Assembly: GCA_026419775.2 (NCBI GenBank)
Contig: JAOPGA020000901.1
Span: 1-64,000, forward strand
DNA length: 64,000 nucleotides
From: Acrasis kona
Taxonomy: Eukaryota; Heterolobosea; Eutetramitea; Acrasida; Acrasidae
Direction of reading: 5' to 3'
The position numbers and the translations under genes are program-made. A model generated the notes under the pieces. The model did no database searches. It had not been told where the DNA came from and saw only the letters and a list, made by a program, of their open reading frames with translations. Positions 1 through 11,621 of this stretch are shown in pieces. How positions within the stretch are numbered: the stretch's first letter is position 1; every line of letters starts with the position of its first letter.

Positions 1-282
1 TATGNGGAGGAACAGTTCATCAAGATGTACGGGGAGAATGAAGAGTTCCGCAAATACAAAAATAATACCGTCACCGTATCCATCAAGTTCCCCATCACAT
101 TCTACTTTTCGTACCAAAACACTGGAAGCAAGTACCATAGTAGATTTAAATGGTTCTCTATCCCTCTTGTATGCACGGACGAAAAGAAAAATGTACTGCC
201 TACCTATAACTACAGGAAAATAAATGCTGGTATAGCCGCGCTACAAAGAAAAAGGAGAATGGAAAACAAACGCTCAAAATAA
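1..282 (+). CDS. Partial gene, C-terminal end of unrecognised protein
   Basis: Frame 1 is open from the window edge (codon 2 contains an N at base 5) to TAA at 280-282, giving about 93 residues. The segment is rich in aromatic and charged residues and ends in a very basic tail (RKRRMENKRSK), which could be a nuclear signal or simply a charged end. I do not recognise the family. The 5' part lies outside the window, so no start can be given. It could also be a final exon whose upstream splice site is out of view. Confidence 0.5.
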   Translation, partial: YXEEQFIKMYGENEEFRKYKNNTVTVSIKFPITFYFSYQNTGSKYHSRFKWFSIPLVCTDEKKNVLPTYNYRKINAGIAALQRKRRMENKRSK

Positions 283-632
283 ATGTTGTATTGTATGTAT
301 ATGTTAGCATTAAATCTCCACTTTTTTACCTCAACAGTTGTATTGTACAGTTGTATCATGGTTACGGTTTTGTTTGGCAGAGATGTTAATAAAAGACTTT
401 TCAAAATTGTAAACAACTTGTCAACTCCAACTACTGTTCGTCTGATGTGAGATTGTATTTGTATGGACACCTGGTGGGCGTAGGGAGACCGTACGTGTAG
501 GAATTTATTTTTTATACAGGTCCTTACGTTTGTCGTTTGTGCTCCTAGTAATATGGGTGGCTTCGATTCTCTATATGAACGTTGTGGTGCAAACCTATAC
601 TACACAATCAACTTCTGAACAACTTTGTAAAA
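283..632. other. Intergenic, nothing recognised
   Basis: About 350 bases between the stop of the partial gene and the first ATG of the next locus. AT-rich sequence follows the stop, and I see no RNA gene, repeat or conserved motif. The antisense ORF at 210-470 has no recognisable domain and looks like chance. Confidence 0.5.
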
Positions 633-2421
633 ATGAAAGAGGGAAACACAATCACTGTCCAAAGAGGTTTGAGGGCTCATGAGAACCTTGAGCAAGACCA
701 TATATCCAAGCCAAATAGTGAAGTCGGAGAAGATGTTCCTAATGTACGTAACGAAGTCGGAGTAAATGTTTCGGATGTGTCTGAGTTTCAAAAACATACG
801 GAAATAGTGAGATCTAACCATCGGAAAAAACAGAAAAAACAAAGATGCAAGAAAACGAAGCTTAAAAACACCATCCAAAAATTTGTGAAGCAAGAAATGG
901 TATGTAAATTAATTCTATAAATTTTAAATATGTTAGCCTGCTACAAACCCAACAAAGATGTATGATGAGATGTGGGAGGACGATCGTAGGAAGATGGATA
1001 ATTTGACCATTGATCTCAACGAATTTTTGAAACACATCGAGGCAAGAAAGAAAAAGTTTCCGCTTCAACAAGAAGCAACACAACATTTTGAAGGACTACA
1101 CGAAACCGTACGGATACAAATACTGTGTGAGCAGCGACAAACGCAATCCATTTTTCAACAGATCAGATGATGATGATGTTGAATCAGAATCAGAGTTTGA
1201 AGTCTCCAAAGAACACAACAAGAGGTACAAGCAGTTCAAATGCCTTCTCGCAAAAAGTGACTTTTGCATTCATTACGATTATGACATCGATCTCAATTCT
1301 AAACAATCACAATCGAGTTTGAAAAAGAAAATGAACGCATTTTTGCCACCGAAGAAGAACAACAACATTGCTAAAGATAAAGAGGCACATGAATCAAGTC
1401 CCACCTTTGAAGAATGGATTTTCAACAAACTCGAAGAAATTTCTGATCAACAAATCACATTTGTACATTATGCTTCCAAAAATGATAACAGAAGCTGAAC
1501 AGAAGGACTTATCAGCAGCATTATTGGAGCTCACAATAATGTTTCCGCAACCATTTACAAAATGCGATGATTGTCACAGAAATTGCGAAGAGATTGATGC
1601 ATATCATTTTTTCGAGTGGTCTCCAATTGGACACCCATTGACTCGTGTTGTTAGTAGGCAATCCATTGCTAAAGGAAAAGTTACTGCCTTGCCGAGTGTT
1701 GCTAACATCAAGAAAGCATTCTTTAAATACAGAAGTGATTTGAGCTCTTTAGTCAAGGCTGTTGATAAAGAGATGTACGAAGAATGTCATCATGACCAAA
1801 CTTTTCTGCCCCTAAGGTGATGCACATTTTACGTCGGTCTATTTACCAGTAGACGGCAAGAAGGAGAATCATTTCATATGTCTCCCCATGGATTCCGTCA
1901 ACATCAACTCTGGCATTATTGATGCACATAAATTCCTTGCATCCCACCACAACAAATCCCATAGGTACCTCATGGTGTACACCTCCACCAGTACTGCTTC
2001 CTGAATTGTCCAAATCAGCCCTTGCTGATTTTGTAAACTCTTACAAACCAGCACATTTGGGACTCACTTTCAATCCGGCCTCACATGGGAAGCACATTTT
2101 CAAAATGTCCTTCACTTGCCCGTTTCGTCACCATGTCACGCATTTGCTTGGTATTGGAATATGCAACCATCAAGCATTTCCGGGTTCGCTTATCATACCA
2201 TCCCCCCCACTAAGCGACTGGCTTCACAATTGAAGTGTCCAGTGTCAACGACCACTACGAAGCCACCACACATGCCTGTGGTCTTCCATCAAAGTACATT
2301 AAAAAATTCAATGGATATGTCACTGCACCTTATATTAGTAGTGAATATAGCAGTAAAAAATGCCCTTAAGAATTTCAAAGAAGAGAGACACCAAAAAAAA
2401 GCATGTAAAGGTCAAGCGTGA
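633..2421 (+). pseudogene. Locus with six successive +1 shifts at stop codons
   Basis: Starts at ATG 633 (MKEGNTITVQRG). An intron (GTATGT...AAG, 900-957) joins to an exon beginning at 958. From there the open frame changes by exactly +1 at each of six stops: TGA 1168, TGA 1496, TGA 1818, TGA 2002, TGA 2231 and TAA 2367, ending at TGA 2419-2421. The open pieces average about 70 codons, much longer than chance. Skipping the T of each stop gives a continuous 574-residue product. It is charged at the N-terminus, with a Cys pair in TKCDDCHRNCEE and Asp-rich stretches. I do not recognise the protein; a mobile-element origin is possible but unproven. It may be a decayed gene, a gene with assembly insertions, or one read by frameshifting. 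The change at 1818 is confined to about 5 bases, because the new frame itself has TAA at 1813-1815. The stretch 1040-1170 reads sensibly in two frames, so the first junction is the least certain. Confidence 0.45.
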
Positions 2422-2986
2422 CACTAGTTGAAACAAATACTTGCAATAAAACGTGTGTTAATTGTATCCGTAATTGATTTCGCTTGTACAATATAATAAT
2501 GGCTTGATCTATTTCACCATAGTATACAGCATACAAAACTATTCACGAGTGGCATGATAAAAATTTATTGTATACATTCTTGATAATCAGGTAACTGCAT
2601 CACGCTTCAACAATATAAGAACAACGAAGGTTGCGATGATTTAGAACAATGTTCTATTGTGAGGAGCGAAGCCGTCACAATACAAAAGAAGTGAGGAAAT
2701 CATCGCGACCTTCGTTGTATTTATATTGTCTTCGCTTATGATATAATATTAATTATCTCATATATATATCCCCAATACATTCAGAGTCCGGTGGTGTATA
2801 TGAACCTGAATCTTTAGTTATTCCAACCTTTTGTAAAACAATGTAGGTTTGTATGGTGTTGTTTATATCTTTCAGTGGTTTTTATCATGGATCATTTCAG
2901 ATTCAGGTTACTAGAGTGATTTGATGTTTGACTCAAAATTTATTGTAATGATGCATGATGTCTGTTTCACGGCTGTTTCAAACCTT
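2422..2986. other. Intergenic apart from the hairpin
   Basis: Apart from the inverted repeat at 2611-2728 I see no gene or RNA. The stretch 2740-2770 is an AT-rich TATAT run. No reading frame of convincing length occurs on either strand. Confidence 0.45.
2611..2728. repeat. 118-nt imperfect inverted repeat (hairpin)
   Basis: Left arm 2611-2642 and right arm 2697-2728 are inverted copies that match at 29 of 32 positions; one mismatch would be a G-U pair in RNA. The 54-nt spacer holds a smaller inverted pair (ATTGTGA at 2656-2662 and TCACAAT at 2675-2681). It lies in noncoding DNA between two disrupted loci. It could be a small foldback element or a structured RNA; I found no second copy in the window and no clear target-site duplication. 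Confidence 0.7.
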
Positions 2987-4121
2987 TTATCTCAAAACCA
3001 TTATACAACCAATAATGTACAGAAAGATATGAAGGATTTTAACCAAACACACAATGATGATCAATAGCATGTAATCAAACCCTGGAAGATTAAAGGACGT
3101 AGCACCTTTATTACCAATAATCACAAGATCTCACTCGTAATTGCTTTGCAAAACTGATGCAATGAATCAACATTATTAATATTGGTTACAAACAAGAATT
3201 TGCCAGAAACATTTATACATGGGTCGTATATAGGTAATACATCCAAGGTAATTCCATGTTGCATTATGCTAACAATGTGCATTAAGACTCCAAGCAAGTC
3301 ATAGTGGTATGAATGGCGGCATATTCACTTAAGTATTCAAATACGATGTGGATTGCCATGGCTTTTGAGATCTGAATGTGGACCAAATTATTGTGTTTCA
3401 GGAAGAACACAATATTATTCTACTTTTAAAAAAGAGAAGATTCGAGCATTCCCTGGATGGTATGTTAATTTGTTGTTGATATTTACTCACTCACTTACTG
3501 ACATACGGATCAAATGTAGCATCTAAAACATACGAACACAGTTTTTTGGCATCTAGAGCTTGTTTGCTACAAGATTTGAATGCTGGCCCTAGCTCAATAG
3601 AATCACAAATAAATGATTAAAACAGAACAATAATTGGAAGCCAAAGTGAAATTGTCAGGGTAAACTTTATTGCATTATACATGTGTGTGCCTTTAATGTT
3701 GTGTATTAATGCTTGAACGGGTTGTCTCATTACTTTAACCGACAGTCGAGTTGAAATGAATTATCATTTATCTTGTAGTTTTTTGTTCGTATAGTCTGCT
3801 TCTTGCTATATGTGTTGTTGTTGTCATTCAAATGTTGATTCTCAGATACTCATAGTTCACAACCACACAGTCTGTGCTCAGCCAAGCCACGAATGAGCCC
3901 CTCGATTCTGATTGGACGCGCCATTCTTCGCGATTTACAAAAGCCGGAGAATTGAAACATCCAGTTGTGATAGTTTGGCTTCCGATCCATATTCATCTGA
4001 TATTTTTATTCTCTCAATGCATCGCTTAGCCAACATTCTGCCTGCATTATTTTGCAACTCCATTTCCTTCCTCTTCTTCTCTGCATGCTTCTCTGCATCT
4101 ATGTTAAGTCTAATTTGGTGA
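2987..4121 (-). pseudogene. Decayed gene relic, 5'-truncated by FGGY locus
   Basis: Several protein-like stretches lie in order on the minus strand. First, an Ala/Lys/Glu-rich helix around 4120-3950 (contains NNAGRMLAKRCIERIK). Then an exon after a possible short intron (IEGLIRGLAEHRLCGCEL), ending at in-frame TGA. Then a hydrophobic segment near 3640 (LTISLWLPIIVLF) followed by in-frame TAA. Then SKQALDAKKLCSYVL, a GTAAGT...CCAG intron, AMAIHIVFEYLSEYAAIH, DVLPIYDPCINVSGKFLF, and a hydrophobic C-terminal segment near 3060-3000. Disruptions include plain in-frame stops as well as shifts in both directions, so decay is the simplest reading. No start codon is visible, because the upstream part runs into the FGGY gene. 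Family not recognised; it would have been a membrane protein. Confidence 0.35.
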
Positions 4122-4215
4122 ACTAATGAAATATTGTCATTTTGGGTATATATCCGTTTATTTTTATTTTCAAAGTAAATTTTACAAACAACATTCTGAT
4201 TGGAGAGAAATCAGG

Positions 4216-5969
4216 ATGCCTCGCTACACAGTTGGAGTTGATGTTGGAAGTGGCTCAGTAAGGGCTGCTATAGTAAATGTAGAGAATGGTGAGATTTTGA
4301 ATGAATCCATATCTACAAATGAAATCAAAACTTGGCACGACCGCACTGATTTTTACGAGCAATCTTCACGAAACATTTGGGAGTGTACCTGCAACGTAGT
4401 CAAAGCAGCAGTACAAAAGGTTCAAAAGAAAAATTCAAACATTCAGGATGAGATTGTCGGAATAGGATTCGACGCCACGTGCTCCTTGTAGGCCATTCCC
4501 ACATCCTGTTCTCACATTTAAATTTAGAGTTGCCGTTGATCTTTCGGGTGGCACCGCATCAATCAGTCTTGATGGCAGACCGGAAACAGACATTATCCTG
4601 TGGGCAGATCACAGGGCAAACTCACAAGCCGAGCATATCAACTCTCGTAAATACTTTACACTAATCTAATCTAAAACATTTTACAGTTAATCACAATGTG
4701 CTACAATATGTGGGTGGGATAATCTCACCCGAGATGGAGACGCCAAAATTACTTTGGATCAAGCAAAACTTGCCAGACCTCTACAACAACAGCAACATTC
4801 ACTTTTTTGATTTGGCCGACTACCTAGTATACAAATCAACTGGTCAACACGACGTTCGTTCAGAATGCACCACCATTTGTAAATGGACTTATAGCAGCAA
4901 TGCTGTACGTGACCAAACGAACGGATGGGATTCAACCTACTTTAGTTCTTTGGGTCTCGATCTGCTCTTATCCCAAAACAGAATAGGAACAAGAATATTA
5001 CCCATGGGTCAACCTGTAGGAAATGGATTGACCAAACAATCAGCTGATGCATTCAATTTACGCGTCAACACTCCAGTCGCGGTAAGTGCAATAGATGCAC
5101 ACGCTGGAGGAATCGGATCAGTGGGTGCATCTCTTCCTAATGTACACGGAATCAATGTACAAGATCGCATCGTCATCATCGCTGGCACTTCCAGTTGTCA
5201 TATGGCAGTGTCTAACGCGGAAGTTTTTGTGAGAGGTGTTTGGGGTCCATTCTATTCTGCCATGATACCTGGCATGTGGTTGAGCGAAGGAGGACAGTCT
5301 GCTGTAGGTAAATTGATGGATCATGTTGTACAATCTCATGTATATTATCCACGACTCTTGGAGGTGTCAAAGAATCAGAACAAACATGTGTTCCAGTTGT
5401 TGAATGAGAAATTAGATGAAATGCGTGGCGGCGGCGATGTGAGTTTATTGTCAAAATCACTTCATGTTCTTCCTTATTTCCATGGCAATCGCTCTCCTCT
5501 GGCAAATCCTTCTTGTAGAGGCGTGATATCCGGTCTTACCATATCCCATTCGATTGAGGATTTGGCCTTGTTGTACTTGGCAACTATTCAAGCGATAAGT
5601 TATGGCACACGTCATATTATAGAGAGCATTAATGAGGCCAGAGAAAAAGTAGGTGCGGAGAAGGTGTCTCGTATTATTATGTGTGGAGGTCTGTCAAAGA
5701 ACAAGTTATTTGTCAAGATGCATTCGGATGTGACCCAAAGCACAGTGTATGTTCCAAAAGAATCAGAGGCCATGATTGTTGGATCCGCTATTCTTGGTGC
5801 AGTTGCAGGAGGTGCTTACCAAAGTGTAAGCGAGGCAATGAGTAAAATGAACAGTGTTGGCGATGTTGTGACACCAAGTGATGAGAATATAGACTACCAC
5901 CGCAAGAAATATCTAATTTACAGAGAAATGTACGAGGATCACATCAAGTACGAGCGAATGATGAAGTAG
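4216..5969 (+). CDS. FGGY: FGGY carbohydrate kinase domain protein (ribulokinase-like)
   Basis: Exons 4216-4487, 4528-4646 and 4687-5969; spliced length 557 aa. ATG 4216 begins MPRYTVGVDVGSGSVRAAIV, the phosphate-binding DxGSxSxR start of the hexokinase/hsp70/actin fold. Family signatures follow: GIGFDATCSL, ADHRA, YVGGIISPEMETPKLLWIK, and a C-terminal glycine-rich stretch (RIIMCGGLSKN, then MIVGSAILGAVAGG). This matches the eukaryotic FGGY / yeast YDR109C subgroup, which phosphorylates ribulose-type pentuloses as a probable metabolite-repair step. Length is normal and all motifs are present. Both introns are about 40 nt; splicing is needed to keep CSL-VAVDLSGG and INS-LNHNVLQ in frame. Confidence 0.93.
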
Positions 5970-6231
5970 ATAAATGAATATGAAAACTTTTCACGCATTA
6001 TTTTAAAAGTTATTGTTGCGCAACCCATATATTTATAATTGTAGCATGGTGTCCGAGAACTATTATTTTTATGTGCTTTATTGTAAAATCATTGTAAACA
6101 GGTTGAGAAAAAGGTTTTTCATTTTGTTAATCTTTTGATTCCCTGAACGAATAATGAGTTTGCAAGACCTATTGGCCAAGAGAAGGTGATCATTGAATTG
6201 GTTGATTTGGAACTTACACAACAGTGCATCA

Positions 6232-7138
6232 ATGAGAAACAAGGCGACTTCATTTGTGAACAAAAACCCAGAAGCCAAGAAGATTGGTTATTTTGTCTAT
6301 GAGAAGGTTTGAGAAAAGGAAAAGTATAGACTCACATTTCAGGACCCTAATCATGTTAAATTTATGAAGCTTTGTGAATATCTGAAAGAAGAGTAAGTAC
6401 ACAAAGCAACCAGCTCCAACCAAATGTAGGTTTTCAATCATTCAAGTAACAGGAGAGGAGATATGTTCAGGGATTCTGGAGAGTGACGGTTTCGATTGTG
6501 AGATTTAAATCGTTTAAAACTACTAACCAACAGGTTTGATTATCCCGGGCGGTTATCATGTCGAACATTATAAGCACATGGGCGGTGAAGAAGGAGGGGC
6601 CGCAGTACGACGAGCGGTAAATAGTGGTGTTGGTTACATTGGTATTTGTGCAGGTGCATACAGCGCATGTAGCGTGCTTCCAGACGAACCAATACATTCA
6701 TTCTGTCCGACATGGAATTTATTACCTCAATGTAAACTGAAAGAGAGGCAGGAACCAGAATACCTATGGAAGCGCGGTATGGGCGAGTGCAATATCAGAC
6801 TAAATAAAATGGGAATAGACCATCTTGGACATGTAAGCTCTGACGTTAAAATGTTCTATAGGAATGGGCCTTGTTTGGAAGTGTTGGAATGCGAATGCGA
6901 AACTTCTAATGAATGTAAAGCTGAATGTCATGTTTTGGGCTTGTTTGATTGTGACTTTGATAATGAAAACGTAAAACCTGGTGTGTTGAAAAATAGTGCA
7001 TCTATTGTTGTTGGCGAACATGGCCAGGGGAAAATTTTTGTTTACAGTGCGCATCCTGAGGCGTCGGATCCTGATGTTGTGGTTCCCATGTTGATAAAGA
7101 GCATTAGATATGTGTGTACTAAAAATAAACTGAATTGA
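6232..7138 (+). CDS. BPL_N-domain (glutamine amidotransferase-like) protein
   Basis: Four exons (6232-6306, 6343-6392, 6430-6497, 6534-7138) give 265 aa. The core reads LIIPGGYHVEHYKHMGGE and then GYIGICAGAYSACSV, typical of the biotin-protein-ligase N-terminal domain. That is a class-I glutamine-amidotransferase-like fold with a nucleophile-elbow Cys (GICAGAY). A late His in VYSAHPEASDPD fits the usual His of this fold. No biotin ligase catalytic domain follows, so this is a stand-alone BPL_N protein of unknown reaction. The start ATG 6232 is inferred from splicing; exon 1 (MRNKATSFVNKNPEAKKIG) leads into the first beta strand GYFVYE. Tandem with the FGGY gene, 260 bases downstream. Confidence 0.85.
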
Positions 7139-7224
7139 CCTAATGACTTACAATTGTTGGTTACAAATACAAATCAACGTAGTAGAGGAAAGCGGGAGTG
7201 GATAATTTGAACTTGTTTCCACTA

Positions 7225-10200
7225 ATGCAGTCTATGTATGATGATGAAATAACATCTATCAAAATAATAGATGATGATTATACTATCACACCTTCTGACT
7301 TGCAAAACTCCAGCTCAAAAAAAGGTTTACCAGCACATGTGGTTTCAAGAATATTAAGAGAGAGGTAAGTTAGCATTTTTGTATCGCACTAACCATTATC
7401 AGGAGGACAGCTAGTGCGGAGCCGTCAAGTTCAGTCGAAAAACATACATATTTTATTTCTCGTAAAACTCAATCACCATCAAATTTCCAATTAGACGACG
7501 TACTAAAGACACACTATTTGGACAGCGATTCAAGCTTCGAGCGCTCTCAGAAGAGACAGCTTGAGGATAAAGCCCAGATCGCTGACACTGAAGACAAGTG
7601 GTCTCGATTAAAGGCGCGAATGTCAGCAGTTAAGATGGTACAGGAACTTCAGACACAAGTTACAGAATCTCTGCATCAACTCGAATCCACATCTATTGAC
7701 GCGACTATTGAAACTGCAGAATCAATGGACATGCTAAGTGAGATTATGAAGAAGACAGGAAAGCTCGATTTTGACAGCTTGGTGAATCAGAACAGAGCAA
7801 ACATGGAAGACATTTTTACCAACCATGAAAACATTACAAAAAATAGAAAAATAGTATTGAAAGACCTTCAACAATGGTTCAAAGACTCATTTAATAAATC
7901 AGCAACAGACGATGGCGGTATGAGTTTTGGTGATAATGATTCTGTTGATTCTGAGTTTTTCATGACCTCTGTTAAAGAGAATAGTGAAAAATGGCATCAA
8001 CTCTTGGATGCATCTAAAGAAAACATTGAGGATATGCTGTCAAGCATGAAGAAAAAGTCCAAAAAACTTGTTGATATGCAGGCAACCATCCGTGATGTTG
8101 TAGATTATGTTGAGAAGGCTTCTCTTCAAACACCTCATAATACTTTAAAGGCCAAAAACAATGATTTGGAGAAGATCATTCTTAATTTAAAAATGGAGTT
8201 GCATGATGCGACCAAAAAATTAACGGCGACCGAAAACAAACTTCGATTCTATGATGAGCTCAATGATAGAAATAACAAGAAGGAGGGTAAAAAGAATCTA
8301 GGTATTCAGAGGGAGGTTGATACTTTAAAACAGCGCATCGAGTCAATGGAGGCTGATGCAGGAAGAAAGCAAGCAGAACATTTACATGAGTTGTCCAAAC
8401 TCAAAGCTGAGATTGAAAAAAGAGAGTTTGCCCTGAGAGTTGAAACACATGACAAAATCAATCACAAAAAATACTCGGACTTATTGAGAAAGGATGTTCA
8501 AGACAGAAACAAGGAAGTGGAGGCGAAAATAGACCGCATCAACGAATTACATGCTGATATCATAGCCCGTGACGGAGCAATTAGCGATCTAAACAAACAA
8601 ATCAAACAATTTTATCAAAAACAAAAAAGTATATTACAGTCGCTACAAGATCGTGATGGAAATACTATTTTATCCGGTGGTGTACCAGTTGGAGAGAACA
8701 AGTCCACATTACAGCAACTAGTAGGCGCCCTTCAAAATCAAGTCCAAGAATTGGAGGAAAAGCGTAACATGAAAACACACAGCATGATTGCAGCCTCTAC
8801 ACAAAGTAAACATTCACGATATTCATGATAAACTAACTTGATGTGACAGCTGATGAAGAGTACTTGGCGGCAAAAGATAAGGATAGAAGGGATGGCGTAC
8901 TTACTTTACAAATGAAGGAATATGACGACCAAAATGATTACTTATTCGTGCAAGCTGTGAGAGAAAAGGAGGAAGTTAAAAGAGAATTACGGAACAAAGA
9001 GTTGGAGTTGGAGCAGATTAAAACCAATAACCAATCACAGTGGTCGTACATGGAAAAGCAGTTACAGTCTCAGAAGAACAAGAATGCAGAAATTAAAAAT
9101 CAACTAAAATCAATCATGAACGAACTGAAAAACATGACCATCGTCCCTAAAAAAGTAATTTTTAAACACACCTCTCACTAACACTCAACAGTCTTCAAAG
9201 GAATTGAAAGAGTCTGTCAACAAGGACAACCAAGATGCCTCGCCAACACCAGTGGCTATGGAGACAGCACCTCCTATTACAACCAAGCAGTCAAAGCATA
9301 CACAACAAGACATCATAAAGCAGATCAAATCCATTGTCGAAGACACCTCAGAATCGGACATTACTGAATATTCATTAACGCCCAACCCCAGCACCACTTC
9401 CACCAATACAGCAACGAACAGCAATGTCGTTATCGCTCAACCCATCATCAGCTCTGCACCTCAATTATCACAAGCCAGCATAGACATGTCCATGCTACTA
9501 CCATCTACACAGACCAGTGCGATAAAAAGCGATACAAAGCCACCAGAATCACAAACTAACCATCGCCTCAACAATAGTGTTTCGTCATTTGGTGCAGTGT
9601 TAAATCAAAAAGTAAGCGTGACTCAGAGTGATGGATTCGTGGAACTAGACACCAACACGAAACCAACCATCGCACCAAACCATCCTCACAACAATAACAA
9701 CAATGCGCCCGTTCACGATCACATGAATGATTCACAAAACAATTCAAATCAACAACCAAACACAAACGCAACCACCACACCCGAAATGCTAATCAACATG
9801 GAAGTGATCGATAATGAATCCAATCAAAAAATAGAAAAGATGGCCTCCCAATCAAAACTAGTCATCGAAGATACGGTCCCCCTGGTGGATTACATTAGAC
9901 CCAACATGGACGTAGCCGACGTTAGTAGATTGATGGCCAGCTTCATCAGCAAGAGCAGAGTAGAACAAGAAAAGAACAATCGACAATTCATGAAGTACAA
10001 GGCCATCGTGTCAGCGCTCAAAAAAAAATTAACAGACGAACAACAAAAGAATGAAGAGAACGAAAAGGTTATACCTGAAGATGCAGACTTTAGAAAATTA
10101 ATCAAGGATTATCATTCCATCAAGTATGTGCATGTGTTTGTGATTTTAACTATGGATTAGGAGAGCGCTGGGTTTCATTCACAATCAAACGGAGAATTAT

Positions 10201-11255
10201 CACAAGGACTTGGTGACATTGTATCCCATTGACTTTTGTTCGGAACAAAATGTGATGGGAATGGACGATTGGAAGGACGATCCGAGCGAGTCAAACTCTA
10301 TGGTTTCGTAAGTACTTTGATTCAAAGACGCTAATTATTTTATAGAGAAACCATCAAGCAGTTCAGAATACTATACTTTACGTTGAAGAACTTTATCGAA
10401 TACATTTTTGATGCGGGCGCAAAAGAACCTCACGAACAACACGTACGATTAAAGTATCAACAAATGAAACAAGACTTGGAGAGATTAAGGGATGAAATGG
10501 CCAACGTACAATCCAACAATTCACTACCAGTCACATCACCACCCGTCACTAATCATCATCACACAGATCACACCAACAATACATTACAATCAACCACATT
10601 ACCGCCACCTGCATACACTGTAACACCATCTCCACAACAATCAAAATGGAAAAGTACAAAAAGTAATCCACCACCCGTAGTTGACCATGTGAAAAAGAGT
10701 GACAATGGTGTGGCCACATCATCCATTCTTAACGAATTCTCGAACACTGCAGAAATGACATTACTGAAGGACAAATCATCGGAATTACTTTCTAAAAATA
10801 AAGAGATTAGTGAGTTGAGGGTGAGTTGTCTGTTCCATAAATTCTACGAAAAATTAAAACTTCGACAATTCCAAGCAGAGCTACATTCGATTCGAAATTC
10901 TTCGAGTGGTTTTCGTCAATTAAATATTGATGTGTACGTTGGTTTGATTGAGGAACAAAAGAAATTGATTTTGAGATGGGAAAAAAAGATTAAACAATTT
11001 ACGATCAATAAGAAGAATAATGCGGAGGATGCGTTGAGAGTGTTGACGCAGGTTGTATCCGAGTCATCGAAAGAATCTAAAAGGAAGATTAGATTTTCGG
11101 ATGAGAGTGTCGCTGTTGAACAGAGTGGAGTGGGTAGACCAGATAGTAGAGCATCAAATGATTCTAATAAGAGTCCGAAGAATCTCAAATTGCCTTATTT
11201 AATGAAGGCAGATAAAGGCCAGCAAAGGTTATCCAGTGCACCCCACAACTTGTAA
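7225..11255 (+). CDS. Large coiled-coil protein, unknown function
   Basis: Six exons (7225-7364, 7403-8805, 8850-9154, 9192-10123, 10161-10307, 10346-11255) encode 1,278 aa, in frame throughout. The start ATG 7225 opens MQSMYDDEITSIKIIDDD. Residues about 75-600 are heptad-rich Glu/Lys/Gln coiled coil. They are followed by a Ser/Thr/Pro/Asn/Gln-rich low-complexity stretch (about 610-850) and a mixed segment with hydrophobic helices (FRILYFTLKNFIEYIF). A second Pro/Thr-rich linker and a final coiled coil with a basic tail complete it. The layout resembles centrosomal or cytoskeletal scaffolds, but I see no diagnostic domain. GTGAGT at 10822 looks like a donor, but the frame is open across it, so I left it as exon. 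Confidence 0.75.
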
Positions 11256-11617
11256 TCATGTTGACTGGTAGTGAGATTATGTATAGACAGACGGTTATGT
11301 AAATATTAAAAATCACCCCTTGTCAAATCTTTTTAAGAAATGTAACAGCACGGTATCTACGGGTCCCAAATGGGGTCATATCTATCAGCCCAATGTACTA
11401 TCCCAAGTCTGTTGGTTGGCGTAAGCGCAATGTCTAAAATGTTGTCAAATATTCTTCGACTTTGATTCCTAATGAGGAAGATATCACAAAATTACTCCAA
11501 GTACGGAAAAGAAATTAGGCAATTTTCTTACTTCCCCCACCATCACGGTGTTCGAATAGATGTCAGAGGAAATTTTGGTGTTTGTGAATAAATTAATTAA
11601 TTTATTGTGGAATTTTT
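11256..11617. other. Gap between coiled-coil gene and sulfurtransferase
   Basis: About 360 bases downstream of two convergent genes. Apart from the proposed small minus-strand gene at 11357-11621 I see no repeat or RNA gene. The first 100 bases are AT-rich 3' flank of the coiled-coil gene. Confidence 0.4.
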
Positions 11618-11621
11618 TCAT
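11357..11621 (-). CDS. Small gene overlapping sulfurtransferase stop (ATGA)
   Basis: On the minus strand ATG 11621-11619 overlaps the TGA (11620-11618) of the upstream sulfurtransferase. Exon 1 (30 codons: MKKFHNKLINLFTNTK, then SDIYSNTVMVGE) ends at a GTAAG donor (11531). Exon 2 starts at 11468 after a 63-nt intron ending CATTAG. It gives ESKSKNI and then TGA (11447-11445). Skipping the T gives DNILDIALTPTNRLGIVHW followed by ADRYDPIWDP and TAG at 11359-11357. Product 66 aa, charged and soluble, family not recognised. The composition is protein-like, but the pieces are short enough to occur by chance, so it may be spurious. Confidence 0.3.

Noticed and set aside
10822-10879. GTGAGT...GCAG intron in the last exon of the coiled-coil gene
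   Set aside because: Removal of 58 bases would break the frame, while the unspliced frame is open and heptad-compatible.
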